The notes: generated by a model from the letters alone, not told the origin. 64,000 nt of DNA from JAJEAD01 sp965221555 (GCA_965221555.1 OZ244895.1:1426001-1490000); one strand, 5' to 3'; shown: positions 8,551 to 17,793, numbered from the stretch's first letter. Program-made: numbers and translations.

Positions 8551-9285
8551 TCAGTAGTATCCCTGGTAGGGTTTCTGGTGGGTGGCGCGCTGGAAGAGGT
8601 TGATGAGGTTCATGAAGTCGTAGACCGGCACCCCCGTCGCCTCGTGCACCGCCCTCGCGTAGGGGGGCATGAGCGAGCACTCCAGCACGATGGCGCCGAG
8701 GCGCGGAGAGGACTCCTTCATCGCCACCGCCTCGGCGGTGACTTCGCGCTCGATGATGTCGGTGTCCACGACCTCGCCCGGGTCAGTGAACGCTTCGTGC
8801 CAATGGGCATTGTCCTGCATCCCCCGGATCACAAGCTCGCGCTCCGACGAGATGCCGGAGAGCTCGAGGACCTGGTTTCCCAGTGCGCGGCTGTTGGCGG
8901 TGAGTACCCCCAGGGTCTGGTCACGTCCGAGAAAGGACGAGACGAGAGGGACCTGCAGCAGGCTCGACAGGAACACCGGCACGTCGACCGCGCCCGCCAC
9001 CAGGTCCTGGAAGTTGACGAAGAAGCCGCAATCGCTGCTGATTCCCTTGACGCCCTGGGCTTCGAGCTCGCGCGCGGTCTCGACCGCCGCGTCGTTCAGC
9101 TCGGGGTCGCCCACGAACACCCGCGCCGGCGTTGCGCCGGGCACGGTGCGGTAGAGCACCGGATAGTCGTAGCTGGTGGCGTTGCCGACGTCGCCGGGCA
9201 CGAAGGGCTGGCGCACATCGAGGAGCAGGACGCCGACGCAGTAGCCGTAGGCGTCCGCGCGCGGAAGCATTTCGTAGACGGGCAT
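8551..9285 (-). CDS. aspartate/glutamate racemase family protein, copy 2
   Basis: 244 aa. Two conserved cysteines are visible, in GISSDCGFF and in VLECSLMPPYA, as expected for the two-cysteine Asp/Glu/hydantoin racemase and maleate isomerase superfamily. It is a paralogue of the gene just upstream: same length, same N-terminal plan (MPVYEMLPRADAYGYCVGVL versus MPVYHTNRHAESYGQSVGIL) and same C-terminal YQGYY/YQGFM. AGAGGA precedes the ATG. Operon with the upstream copy (24 bp gap) and the KARI gene (12 bp gap). Substrate unknown. Confidence 0.85.
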   Translation of the reverse strand: MPVYEMLPRADAYGYCVGVLLLDVRQPFVPGDVGNATSYDYPVLYRTVPGATPARVFVGDPELNDAAVETARELEAQGVKGISSDCGFFVNFQDLVAGAVDVPVFLSSLLQVPLVSSFLGRDQTLGVLTANSRALGNQVLELSGISSERELVIRGMQDNAHWHEAFTDPGEVVDTDIIEREVTAEAVAMKESSPRLGAIVLECSLMPPYARAVHEATGVPVYDFMNLINLFQRATHQKPYQGYY

Positions 9286-9309
9286 CGTCGGGTCCTCTTG
9301 TGCGTGTGG

Positions 9310-10044
9310 CTACATGAAGCCCTGATAGCGTCGCGGGTTGGTGCCGGCCTGCATGTAGTCGATGAGGGTCACGAAGTCGAATACCGGCACCCCCACCGCC
9401 TGCTGCACCGCCGCGGCATAGGGGGGCATCAGCGAGCACTCGAGCAGGATCGCGCCGAGGTCGGGGTACTCCTCCTTGATCTCGCGCGCCTTGGCCACCG
9501 TCTCCGCGTTGATGAGGTCGGTATCCATCGTGCCCTTGGGATCGAGGATGGAGGAATGGAACTCCGGCTCGTCCTGCATGCCGCGGATGATGATCGGGTT
9601 TCGAGGCCTGATGCCGGCCCCTTCGAGGAAGTCCGTCGTCAAGTTGTTTGCGTTCGCGGTGAGCACGCCGATCGGCCGATCCGGGCCCACGCTCCTCTCG
9701 ATGAGGGGCAACTGGAGCAGACTCGACATCGCCACCGGCACGTCGACCGCGTCCGCCGCCGCCTGCTGATACTGGAGCATGAAGCCGCAGTCGCTGCTGA
9801 TCCCCCGAACGCCCTGGCGGGCAAGCTCGCGCGCCGCGTCCGCAATCTCGCCCGCGAACTCCGGGGCGCCGGCGAGGCATACGTCGGTCGCGAGTCCGGG
9901 GACGATCCGGTAGACCACCGGATAGCGATAGGTGCTGGCGTTCGCGACATCACCCGGAGGAAAGGGCATGTGCGCGTCGAGGAGCAGGATGCCGACGCTC
10001 TGGCCGTAGCTCTCGGCATGGCGGTTCGTGTGGTAGACCGGCAT
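9310..10044 (-). CDS. aspartate/glutamate racemase family protein, copy 1
   Basis: 244 aa from ATG 10044, chosen because AGGAGAG lies just upstream; longer in-frame readings add only low-complexity sequence. The catalytic-type cysteines sit in GISSDCGFML and ILLECSLMPPYA. It is the first gene of a minus-strand operon (racemase-racemase-KARI, perhaps also the HpaI aldolase) and is a tandem duplicate of the next gene. A hydantoinase B gene is divergent on the other side, so hydantoin or amino-acid racemisation is possible, but this is only context. Confidence 0.85.
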   Translation of the reverse strand: MPVYHTNRHAESYGQSVGILLLDAHMPFPPGDVANASTYRYPVVYRIVPGLATDVCLAGAPEFAGEIADAARELARQGVRGISSDCGFMLQYQQAAADAVDVPVAMSSLLQLPLIERSVGPDRPIGVLTANANNLTTDFLEGAGIRPRNPIIIRGMQDEPEFHSSILDPKGTMDTDLINAETVAKAREIKEEYPDLGAILLECSLMPPYAAAVQQAVGVPVFDFVTLIDYMQAGTNPRRYQGFM

Positions 10045-10629
10045 GTGTCTCTCCTCTCGGGGTGGGCGCGGGCCCGGCGCAGGCGCCCGCAAGGGCGGGC
10101 ATGGGGCGTGCGCAATCGCGGCGGAATCTTGAGCGAAAGCGCGAAGCGGCGTCAAATCCGGCGCCGCTCGTGTCGCGGCGCCGGGTCGGACCGCGCGCCC
10201 GACACACCCCGCCCGACCTGCCGCGAGCCGTGGCCCTCCCCGCGCGGACGGGAGTCCACGAGGACGCACACGGAACACGGCGAATCCCCCGGAGCCCGGA
10301 TACACACTTGGCCCGCAAGTTTCACCGATTCTCGTTACGAGGGCGGCAGAACATCGTGATGCGCGGACCGAAAGACGCGCAACGGTGAGCCGGAAACCGA
10401 CGAAGCGCCGGTGGTGCGGACTTCTCTGCGAGCGTGCAAACCAGGGAAGGATTGCCCGGCCGGAAAGCCTTGGCCCAAGGAGAGCGCAGCGAAGCGGGTA
10501 GCCGGCACGACGTCAAAGCGGCACGACGCAGTACGGCGAGCAACCGCAAGCATATTGGCGTTGGCAGCAGTAGATCGGTGAGATTTACGGGTTAATCTTC
10601 ATGCTGCTCCGCCGCCAAGAGGAGGACGC
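10045..10629. other. 585-bp divergent spacer with a repeat element
   Basis: Separates the racemase operon from hyuB. The right half is a long copy of repeat family A (10312-10593). The left part (10045-10311) is GC-rich with no recognisable gene. No confident promoter boxes were found. Confidence 0.6.
10312..10593. repeat. repeat family A, long copy
   Basis: Begins CCCGCAAGTTTCACCGATT and ends GATCGGTGAGATTTACGGG, imperfect terminal inverted repeats shared with copies at 12412, 23969, 32933 and 41577. This copy is about 100 bp longer than the 185-bp copies. Its extra internal segment (CCAGGGAAGGATTGCCCGGC) recurs, inverted and diverged, near 57000. It ends 36 bp before the hyuB ATG. Confidence 0.7.
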
Positions 10630-12282
10630 ATGTCCCAGGTCGACCCGATCAGCGTCTCCGTCATCCAGCATCGCCTGAGCGGTATCGTCGAGGAGATGGG
10701 GGAGGCGATGCTGCGCACCTCCTTCTCGCAGATCCTCAACTCGAGCCGCGACTTCTCGACCGCGATCTGCGCGGCCACCGGGCGCCTCGTGGCGCAGGCC
10801 GAGCACATTCCGGTGCATGTCGGCGCCCTGCCGTCGGCTACCGAGGCGGTGTGTGATGCCTTCGGCGACGACGTGCACCCCGGAGACGTCTTCCTGCTCA
10901 ACGACCCCTACCACGGCGGCAGCCACCTTCCCGACCTCACCGCATTCGCGCCGGTGTTCCTGGACGGGCGTCTCGTGTTCTGGACGGTGAACCGCGCCCA
11001 CCACTCCGACATCGGGGGGGCCACCCACGGCGCCTACAACGCCGCCGCGAGCGAGATCTGGCAGGAGGGGCTGCGCGTACCGCCGGTGCGGCTCTACGAA
11101 CGCGGCCGGCTGCGCGAGGACCTGTTGCGACTCTTCGAGGTGAACGTGCGCCATCCCCGAGACTTCAAGGGCGACCTCGCCGCTCAGATCGGCTCGGTGC
11201 ACCTGGGCGAGCGGCGCCTGCGCGCACTCGCGGAGGAGTTCGAAGTGCCGGTGCTCGACGCCGCGGTGGAAAGGATCCTCGACGCGACCGAGAGGCAGGT
11301 GCGCGCAATCCTCTCGCAGTGGAAGGACGGCACCTACCACGGAGAGGCGTTTCTGGACGACGACGGACGCGGCAACGAAGACATCGCGGTCCGCGCCACT
11401 GTGACCGTGCGCGGCAGCGACCTCCTGGTGGACCTGCGCGAATCCGATCCGGAAGTCGCAAGCTTCCTCAATTCCGCCTACGCGAACACGCGCTCCGCGG
11501 TCGCCATGGCGCTCTCATTCCTCGTGGACCCCGAGATCGCGAAGAACGACGGGGCGATGCGCCCGGTGACGATCCGGCTGCGCCCTGGCACCATCGTCGC
11601 CCCGAATCCGGGTGCGCCGGTGACGATGTCCACCTCGCACTGCGCCCAGGAGATCATCGAAGCGATCGTCGTGGCGCTGTCGAGCGCCTGCCCGCAGCGC
11701 ACGATGGCCGGTTGGGGGAGGCGCCTGCGCATCGCGATCAAGGGACGCGACCCCCGCAACGGCCGCACCTTCATCTGGCACATGTTCCATGCCCGCCCGG
11801 GTGCGGGCGCCTCCTCCGGCGGGGATGGCTGGCACAACTGCGGTGAGTGGCACTCGGCGGGGGGGCTCAAGTTCGGTTCGGTCGAGGTGGCCGAGGTGCG
11901 CTTTCCGATCTTCTTCACCCGACACGAGTTCCGTCCCGACTCGGGCGGCGACGGGCGCTACGCGGGCGGTGCGGGAGTCGATCTGGACTTCACGCTGGAG
12001 ACCGACGACCCGGCGGTGGCCAACACCGCGGGCGACGGGGTACGTCACGGCGCCCGCGGCATGCTGGGGGGCGAGAGCGGCGTACCCCATCACTACATCC
12101 TGCGCGAGCCCGGAGCAGCGCCTCGGGTGCTCGGCAGCAAGCAGGAAGGGATCCCGGTCGCCCCGGGCTCGGTCTTCGAGGTGCACTCGGGCGGCGGCGG
12201 AGGCTGGGGGGATCCGGCGCTTCGCAGCTCTGAGGCCCGGCAACGCGATCGACGAGACGGTATCGCGACACCGCGGGCGTAA
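10630..12282 (+). CDS. hyuB: N-methylhydantoinase B / 5-oxoprolinase B-type subunit
   Basis: 550 aa. The start (MSQVDPISVSVIQHRLSGIV) and the blocks LLNDPYHGGSHLPDLTAFAP, VNRAHHSDIGG and RPDSGGDGRYAGGAGVDLDF are diagnostic of the HyuB/oxoprolinase-B family. With HyuA it performs ATP-dependent opening of hydantoin or 5-oxoproline-type rings. GAGGAGGA precedes the ATG. HyuA is usually adjacent; here the only HyuA gene begins 8.2 kb downstream, beyond an efflux operon and a DGR remnant. Confidence 0.92.
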   Translation: MSQVDPISVSVIQHRLSGIVEEMGEAMLRTSFSQILNSSRDFSTAICAATGRLVAQAEHIPVHVGALPSATEAVCDAFGDDVHPGDVFLLNDPYHGGSHLPDLTAFAPVFLDGRLVFWTVNRAHHSDIGGATHGAYNAAASEIWQEGLRVPPVRLYERGRLREDLLRLFEVNVRHPRDFKGDLAAQIGSVHLGERRLRALAEEFEVPVLDAAVERILDATERQVRAILSQWKDGTYHGEAFLDDDGRGNEDIAVRATVTVRGSDLLVDLRESDPEVASFLNSAYANTRSAVAMALSFLVDPEIAKNDGAMRPVTIRLRPGTIVAPNPGAPVTMSTSHCAQEIIEAIVVALSSACPQRTMAGWGRRLRIAIKGRDPRNGRTFIWHMFHARPGAGASSGGDGWHNCGEWHSAGGLKFGSVEVAEVRFPIFFTRHEFRPDSGGDGRYAGGAGVDLDFTLETDDPAVANTAGDGVRHGARGMLGGESGVPHHYILREPGAAPRVLGSKQEGIPVAPGSVFEVHSGGGGGWGDPALRSSEARQRDRRDGIATPRA

Positions 12283-12623
12283 CCGGCCGAAGGCGCCGGC
12301 CACGCTCGGTGGCGGTGCGCCCCCCGGATTCGCATTCGACGGTGATTTGGCGCTAGAGTCGCGGTTGGGCGGGCCGCGCTCGGCCGGCGGGCGGCCATTT
12401 TCAAGCGGCTGGACCGCAGATTTCACCGATTTCCGTAGCGAGAGCGTCAAGATGCCGTGGTGGCGGGGCGCACGGACCGAAAGACGCGCAAGACGTAGCC
12501 GACACCACTTCGAAGCGGCTTGAAGGAGGAAGGAAGGCCCGCGACAGCGAGCACATTGACGTCCGCCAGTTGAGAAGTCGGTGAGGATTGCGGGCTGGAT
12601 CGGACGTGGGGAAGAGATGCAAC
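12283..12623. other. 341-bp intergenic region with a repeat element
   Basis: About half is repeat family A (12412-12596); the rest is GC-rich without a visible gene. It must carry the promoter of the efflux operon unless that is read through from hyuB. Confidence 0.55.
12412..12596. repeat. repeat family A, 185-bp copy
   Basis: Left end GACCGCAGATTTCACCGATT, right end AAGTCGGTGAGGATTGCGGG. The inside has the shared words GATGCCGTGGT, GGACCGAAAGACGCG and GAGCACATTGACGTCCGC. Same length and order as the copy at 32933. It stops 27 bp before the tolC-like ATG. Confidence 0.7.
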
Positions 12624-14033
12624 ATGAAGCCTCCCCGGGTTCTGATCGCCATCCTGTTGCTTGGCGCCGTGTGCGGGCCGGCCAGAGGCGAGACGCCTGC
12701 AATCACTCCCGCCGAGGCGGCGGCGGAGCGCGTGCTGACCCTGGAGGCGGCGATCCGGCTGGCGGTGCGCAACAGCCGGAGTCTCATCGCCGCGCGGCTT
12801 ACCCGGGGCGAACGCCAGTTTGAGCTCGAACTCGCCGAGGACGACTATCGCCCGCGGCTCGACCTGACCCTGGGAGCCGATGCCGCGAGCCGCGACGAAG
12901 AGAGCGCCGAGGCGTCGGTGGGCTGGCAGCTGCGGGTGCCGACCGGCGGTGCCTTCCGGGTGTCCTGGGACGAGCCACTGACGGGAGCGGAAGATCCCTC
13001 GAGCTCCTATCGGATCGTCTTCTCGCAGCCGCTGCTCAGGGGCTTCGGGGTGGACATCGACACCGCGTCGCTCGGCAAGGCGCGGCTCGCCGAACAGATC
13101 GGCCTTCACTCCCTGCGCGACCAGGTCGCCGCTGTCGTCACCGCGGTGATCCGTACCTATCGATCCGTGGTGCGGGCGCAGCAGGCGATCGGGATCAGCC
13201 GTGCTTCACTCGAACGCGCCCGTAACCAGTTGGAGATCAATCAGTCCTTGATTCGGGCGGGGCGCCTGGCGGCACGGGAGATCGTTCAGACCGAGGCGGA
13301 AATCGCCGATCGGGAGCTCGCGCTCATCGAGAGCGAGAACCTGCTCACATCGGCCCGCGCCCGCCTCGTCGATATCCTGGACATCGACGAAGGCACCCGG
13401 ATTCGTCTGGTAGAGGATCTCGAGTTCGAGTCCTTCCATTCGAGCTTCGAGCAAAGCATCGAGACCGCGTTCGCCCGTCGCAGCGATCACCTGGCGGCGC
13501 GGCTGGTCCTGGAAGCGGCGGAGATCGATCTCCGCGTGGCGCAGAACCGGCTGCTCTGGGACCTGCAATTCGACGCCGGGGTGTCCGGCGGGCGCGGTGA
13601 CATCGAGACCGGGTACGAGGTCGGCCTGCGCCTGAATGTGCCTCTGTCGGACCGCGCGCCGAAGCTCGGGCTCCTGCGAGCGAGGAACGGTCTGCGCCGG
13701 GCCGAGATGGCGCTCGCCGAGTCGCGTCAGGCGATCCGGATCGAGGTCCGCCAGGGCCTGCACGATGTCGAGGTCGGTTTTCGCAGGATCGAGCTGGCCA
13801 GACGGTCGAGAGAGCTCGCGGAGCAGAAGCTCGATTTCGAGCAGAAGAAGCTCGCCCAGGGGCTGACCTCGACGTACCGCCTGACCCAGGTCGAAGACGA
13901 TCTGGTGCGCGCGCAGAGCAACGAGCTGGATGCGACGCTCGCCTATCTCAACGCCCTGAGCGCGCTGGACCGGACGCTCGGTACCACTGTGGAGCGATGG
14001 GGCATCGAGATCGAGCGCGGCGAGGGGCCATGA
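12624..14033 (+). CDS. TolC-family outer membrane efflux protein
   Basis: 469 aa from ATG 12624, which starts a good signal peptide (MKPPRVLIAILLLGAVCGPA, cleavage probably near RGE). The body has the duplicated helical hairpin pattern of outer membrane factors: LTLEAAIRLAVRNSRSL near the N-terminus, LRGFGVDIDTASLGKARLAE, and a second repeat ending QGLTSTYRLTQVEDDLVRAQ. It would form the outer membrane duct of the pump encoded by the next three genes. Its TGA overlaps the ATG of the adaptor gene (ATGA), showing translational coupling. Confidence 0.9.
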   Translation: MKPPRVLIAILLLGAVCGPARGETPAITPAEAAAERVLTLEAAIRLAVRNSRSLIAARLTRGERQFELELAEDDYRPRLDLTLGADAASRDEESAEASVGWQLRVPTGGAFRVSWDEPLTGAEDPSSSYRIVFSQPLLRGFGVDIDTASLGKARLAEQIGLHSLRDQVAAVVTAVIRTYRSVVRAQQAIGISRASLERARNQLEINQSLIRAGRLAAREIVQTEAEIADRELALIESENLLTSARARLVDILDIDEGTRIRLVEDLEFESFHSSFEQSIETAFARRSDHLAARLVLEAAEIDLRVAQNRLLWDLQFDAGVSGGRGDIETGYEVGLRLNVPLSDRAPKLGLLRARNGLRRAEMALAESRQAIRIEVRQGLHDVEVGFRRIELARRSRELAEQKLDFEQKKLAQGLTSTYRLTQVEDDLVRAQSNELDATLAYLNALSALDRTLGTTVERWGIEIERGEGP

Positions 14034-15805
14034 ACGCGGACTCCCGGTTCGAGCGGAGCATCCTCGGCAACCTGCTGGACGGGGTGGTCATCGTCGGTCT
14101 CGACGGCATCGTCAAGACCGTCAATCCGGCGGCGGCGCGGATGTTCGGAATCGAGCCCGATGCGGTGGTGGGCATGACCTTCGCGGAGGCTTTCCTCGCG
14201 ATAGAGGGGTTCGACGAATTCACCCAGTCGGTGCTGGACGCGGTGGTGAACCGGGGCATGGAGGGACGCCGGGTCATCGTCGTGCGCCCGGAGGGTCGGG
14301 CGCGCTCCTTGACGATGACCATTTCCTACATGGAGACGGCCGAGGACGCCGCCGGCTCCGCCGCCATGATCGTCCTGTTGAGCGACATCACCGAGATCCG
14401 GGAACTCCGCGAGACGCGGGTCAGGATGGCCCGGACCCTGGAGGAACAGAACACCGAACTCAAGAAGGCCTACCGAGAGGTCGAGAAGGGCAACGCCGAG
14501 CTCACCCAGATGTTGAAGAAGGTCCAGGTCGCGCGGGTGATCGCCACCGTGGTCGTGATCGCGGTGTTCGTGGGGGCCGGGGCCTGGGGCTGGGGCTCAT
14601 CGGCGTTCCTCGAATGGTCGGGGGATTCCGTCCTGGTTCCGATGGCCGACGCCCACGCGCCCCGGCAGCGGCAAAGCCTGAGGGTCGAAGCGCGCGAGTT
14701 TCAGTCGACGGTCTCCCTGATCGGCCGTCTGAGTCCGTGGCGCCAGGTCGTGGTGAGCGCCCCGATCGGTGGCCACATCAGTGCGATCCACTTCGAGTTC
14801 GGGCAGCAGGTCGCCGAGGGCGATCGCCTGATCGAGTTCGATACCTCGACTCTTGAGCTCCAGTACCAGGAGAGCCAGGTCGAGTATCAGAAAGCCCTGA
14901 ACGCCGTGAACGAACTCGAGAACTGGGAGAGTGGTTCGGTCGTGTCACAGGCCTTGCGCGCGTACACCAAGGCGAAGATCGCGCTGGACCGGCAACGAAA
15001 GAAGGTCAAGGCATCGGCTTTCCTGCTGAAGGAAGGGCTCATCTCGTCGACGGAGCATGCCGACCTCGAAGTCGATCTCGAGAATCAGTTGCTCGACTTC
15101 GAAGCCATCGAGCAGGACCTCGCGGCCGCGCGCGCCCAAGGCGGAGCCGAGGCCCGGCGGGTGGCGAAACTCGAGCTCGACAAGGCCGAGAGTCGCCTGC
15201 GCGCCCTGGAGGCGAGTCTTCGCAAGGACGCGGTGGCCGCTCCGATCACGGGATTGATCCAGCCGGTGGGAAGTGACCAGGAGGCGCTTGCCTCCGGGCA
15301 AGAGGTGAAGAAGGGGAAGACCCTCTTCCAGATCGCCGACTTTTCGCGCATGGCGGTAGTCACCCGGGTCGACGAGGTGGAGGTGACGAAGTTGCGGGTC
15401 GGCCAGCCGGTGACGGTGAGGGGCGACGCCTTCAGCGGCCTCGATCTCTCCGGGACGGTGAGCCACGTCTCTTCGGAGGCCGCCGAGTCGGTGGCCAAGG
15501 GGCCCGTGCAGTTCGAGGTGATCGCGACCCTTGATCCGGTGGACGAAGCCAGGCGGCGACAACTGCGCGCCGGCATGTCCGCGCACCTCGATATCGTCAC
15601 CTACCGCAACCCGGCCGCGCTCATGGTCCCGCTCGATGCGCTGGAGGTGCGTGGCGATGCCCGAGTCGTGCGCGTCCTCGACGGGACTACCGGGGAGGTG
15701 GAGGAGCGCGAGGTCGAAGTGGGCCTGACCACCCTGCACGCCGTCGAAGTCGTCGGGGGCCTTGAGGCCGGCGAAGACGTGGTGCTGCCGGAGCCTCGAG
15801 TCTGA
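14030..15805 (+). CDS. PAS domain - coiled coil - HlyD/MacA-type periplasmic adaptor fusion
   Basis: 591 aa. Residues 1-125 form a PAS domain (LGNLLDGVVIVGLDGIVKTV, AARMFGIEPDAVVGMT, ending MIVLLSDITEI). Residues 126-165 are a charged coiled coil, and 168-187 a single transmembrane helix (VARVIATVVVIAVFVGAGAW). The remainder is a membrane fusion protein: barrel-sandwich half (SAPIGGHISAIHFEFGQQVA), long helical hairpin, return half (VAAPITGLIQPVGS) and beta-barrel (VTRVDEVEVTKLRVGQPVTV). Ordinary adaptors have only a signal or anchor at the N-terminus, so the PAS sensor is an addition. No heme- or flavin-binding residue can be assigned. It is coupled to the tolC-like gene by ATGA and followed by MacB-type ATPase and permease genes. 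Confidence 0.88.
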   Translation: MNADSRFERSILGNLLDGVVIVGLDGIVKTVNPAAARMFGIEPDAVVGMTFAEAFLAIEGFDEFTQSVLDAVVNRGMEGRRVIVVRPEGRARSLTMTISYMETAEDAAGSAAMIVLLSDITEIRELRETRVRMARTLEEQNTELKKAYREVEKGNAELTQMLKKVQVARVIATVVVIAVFVGAGAWGWGSSAFLEWSGDSVLVPMADAHAPRQRQSLRVEAREFQSTVSLIGRLSPWRQVVVSAPIGGHISAIHFEFGQQVAEGDRLIEFDTSTLELQYQESQVEYQKALNAVNELENWESGSVVSQALRAYTKAKIALDRQRKKVKASAFLLKEGLISSTEHADLEVDLENQLLDFEAIEQDLAAARAQGGAEARRVAKLELDKAESRLRALEASLRKDAVAAPITGLIQPVGSDQEALASGQEVKKGKTLFQIADFSRMAVVTRVDEVEVTKLRVGQPVTVRGDAFSGLDLSGTVSHVSSEAAESVAKGPVQFEVIATLDPVDEARRRQLRAGMSAHLDIVTYRNPAALMVPLDALEVRGDARVVRVLDGTTGEVEEREVEVGLTTLHAVEVVGGLEAGEDVVLPEPRV

Positions 15806-15844
15806 GACGTGGCGCCACCGGAGACCTGAACGCAGCGCCCCGGG

Positions 15845-16531
15845 ATGCTTCAGCTCGTCGGAATCCGCAAGTCCTTCCAACTCGGCTCGGTCGAGGTGGA
15901 AGTGCTGCGGGGCGTCGATCTGGAGGTGAACGAGGGTGACCTGCTCTCGATCATGGGCCCGTCGGGCAGCGGAAAGTCCACGCTGATGCACATCGTGGGG
16001 CTGCTCGGGCGCCCGGACGCCGGCTCCTACCGGCTGCGCGGCGAGGACGTCTGGTCCATGAACGACGACCAGCTCTCGACCCTTCGCAACCGGCAGGTGG
16101 GCTTCGTGTTCCAGTCCTTCAACCTGATGTCCCACCTGTCCTGTGTTGAGAACGTCGGCCTGTCGCTGGTCTATCGGGGGCTCGGCGCCCGCGAGATCCG
16201 GCGCCGGTCCTTGGCCATGCTGGAGCGGGTCGGCATCGGCGACCGGGCGGAGCGTCTGCCGGGCCAGCTCTCGGGGGGGCAGCGGCAGCGGGTCGCCATC
16301 GCGAGGGCGCTGGTCGGGGAGCCCGCGGTCGTTCTCGCCGACGAGCCGACCGGAGCGCTCGACGCCGCCACCGCGGGAGAGGTGATGGACCTGCTGATTC
16401 GCCTGAACACGGACGATCGGATCACGATCGTGATCATCACCCATGACCCGAAGGTCGCCGCGCAGTGCGCGCGCCAGACCCGCATCGATGACGGGCTGCT
16501 GGTCGAAACGCCGCCTCCGGCGGGGGGATGA
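15845..16531 (+). CDS. MacB/LolD-type ABC transporter ATPase
   Basis: 228 aa. Walker A is GPSGSGKST, the signature motif LSGGQRQRVAIARAL, Walker B VVLADEPTGALD, and the H-loop ITHDPKVA. Typical MacB-class features are MHIVGLLGRPDAGSYRLRGE and VFQSFNLMSHLS. It powers the mechanotransmission pump together with the FtsX-type permease downstream and the PAS-adaptor and TolC-like protein upstream. Here ATPase and permease are separate chains, unlike E. coli MacB. Confidence 0.92.
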   Translation: MLQLVGIRKSFQLGSVEVEVLRGVDLEVNEGDLLSIMGPSGSGKSTLMHIVGLLGRPDAGSYRLRGEDVWSMNDDQLSTLRNRQVGFVFQSFNLMSHLSCVENVGLSLVYRGLGAREIRRRSLAMLERVGIGDRAERLPGQLSGGQRQRVAIARALVGEPAVVLADEPTGALDAATAGEVMDLLIRLNTDDRITIVIITHDPKVAAQCARQTRIDDGLLVETPPPAGG

Positions 16532-16550
16532 GGCGGCGCGGGGCGTTCCG

Positions 16551-17753
16551 ATGGGCAAGGCGTATGCGATTCTGAAGAACAACACGCGCGAAGCGCGGCG
16601 CAGTCTCTCGCGGGCGCGCTTGCGCACCGCGCTCGCGCTCATCGGCATCGTGATCGGAATCGCTTCGGTGATCACGATGGTCTCGCTGGGGGAGATCGCG
16701 CGCGAGGAGTCCCTGGCCCGCTTCGCATCCCTGGGCACCGACATCATCACGATCCAGAACCCGCACGCGGGCGCCGCGGGACCCGGGATCACGTTGGAGG
16801 ACGCGAAGCGGCTCGCCGATGCCCTGCCCTCGATCGCGCAGACCGCGCCCCGAATCAGGCTGCACGGCAATTTCGGTCATGCCGGACGGAGCGTCGGAAG
16901 CGGCGGGATGCAAGGCGTCACCGCGTCCTTCCTCGGCATCAACAAGCTCGTGATGGAAAGCGGACGATTCGTCTCCGATCTCGACGTGGGCAGGAACTTC
17001 TGCGTCGTCGGTTCGCAGATCGCCGACGAAATGCGGCGGGTGGGCGCCAACCGAATCATCGGCGAAGTCCTCGTCGCCGAGGGGCGCCTCTTCACGGTGG
17101 TCGGGGTGCTGCGTCCGGCGACCGAGAGCTACTCCCTGCCGTTCAGCGTCGAGGCGAACACCTCCATATTCATCCCCATCACCACCGCCGAGCGCTTTGG
17201 CCCGAAGGCCGAGATCGGCCTCGTCATCGCCCGGGTCAGCGCAAACGCCCAGCACGAGTCCGTCGTGCGCGATATCGAATCCTGGTTCCGCGGGCGATCC
17301 CCGGAGCTTGAGCTCGAGGTCGAGAGTGCCAGGCAGCTCATCGAGCAGGTGGAGTCGCAGATGCAGCTCATGACCCTGTTGCTCGCAGCCATCGGCAGCG
17401 TCTCGCTGATCGTGGGCGGCATCGGGGTGATGAACATCATGCTCGTCTCGGTGGCCGAACGGCGCCGGGAGATCGGCATTCGACGGGCGCTCGGAGCGCG
17501 GCGCAAGGACATCCAGAACCAGTTTCTGGTGGAGTGCGTGATTCTCTCGCTCGCGGGAGGCGCCCTGGGGGTGCTGGCCGGAGTCACGAGCACCTGGGCG
17601 ATCTGCGAGCTGACGCAGTGGAGCTTCTTCGTCTCGGAGCCCGCGGTCGTATCCGGAATCGCGGCGGCTTCCGGGGTCGGGGTGTTGTTCGGCTTCCAGC
17701 CCGCCTATCAGGCGGCGCGGCTCGACCCGATCGAAGCCCTGGAGGCCGAGTAG
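16551..17753 (+). CDS. MacB-type ABC transporter permease (FtsX domain)
   Basis: 400 aa from ATG 16551, placed where the family N-terminus begins (LKNNTREARRSLSRARLRTA). One N-terminal transmembrane helix (LALIGIVIGIASVITMVSLG), a periplasmic MacB-PCD domain of about 200 residues, then three helices including IGGIGVMNIMLVSVAERRREIGIRRALGA, the FtsX core. It ends with the usual PAYQAARLDPIEALEAE. Last gene of the efflux operon, 19 bp after the ATPase. Confidence 0.9.
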   Translation: MGKAYAILKNNTREARRSLSRARLRTALALIGIVIGIASVITMVSLGEIAREESLARFASLGTDIITIQNPHAGAAGPGITLEDAKRLADALPSIAQTAPRIRLHGNFGHAGRSVGSGGMQGVTASFLGINKLVMESGRFVSDLDVGRNFCVVGSQIADEMRRVGANRIIGEVLVAEGRLFTVVGVLRPATESYSLPFSVEANTSIFIPITTAERFGPKAEIGLVIARVSANAQHESVVRDIESWFRGRSPELELEVESARQLIEQVESQMQLMTLLLAAIGSVSLIVGGIGVMNIMLVSVAERRREIGIRRALGARRKDIQNQFLVECVILSLAGGALGVLAGVTSTWAICELTQWSFFVSEPAVVSGIAAASGVGVLFGFQPAYQAARLDPIEALEAE

Positions 17754-17770
17754 CCAATAACGCGCTTATC

Positions 17771-17793
17771 GGCCAGGCGACTGGCGCCTGACC
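17771..17793. terminator. possible hairpin terminator between convergent genes
   Basis: GGCCAGGCG and CGCCTGACC form a 9-bp stem with one mismatch around ACTGG, 17 bp after the permease stop and before a convergent gene. No T-run follows, so it is at best a weak intrinsic terminator. Confidence 0.3.

Noticed and set aside
8098..10359. 753-codon plus-strand open frame opposite racemase/KARI genes
   Set aside because: Same shadow effect; no recognisable domain.
10322..10549. 75-codon minus-strand protein
   Set aside because: It lies wholly in repeat family A, and similar peptides arise from other copies by shared DNA, not coding selection.
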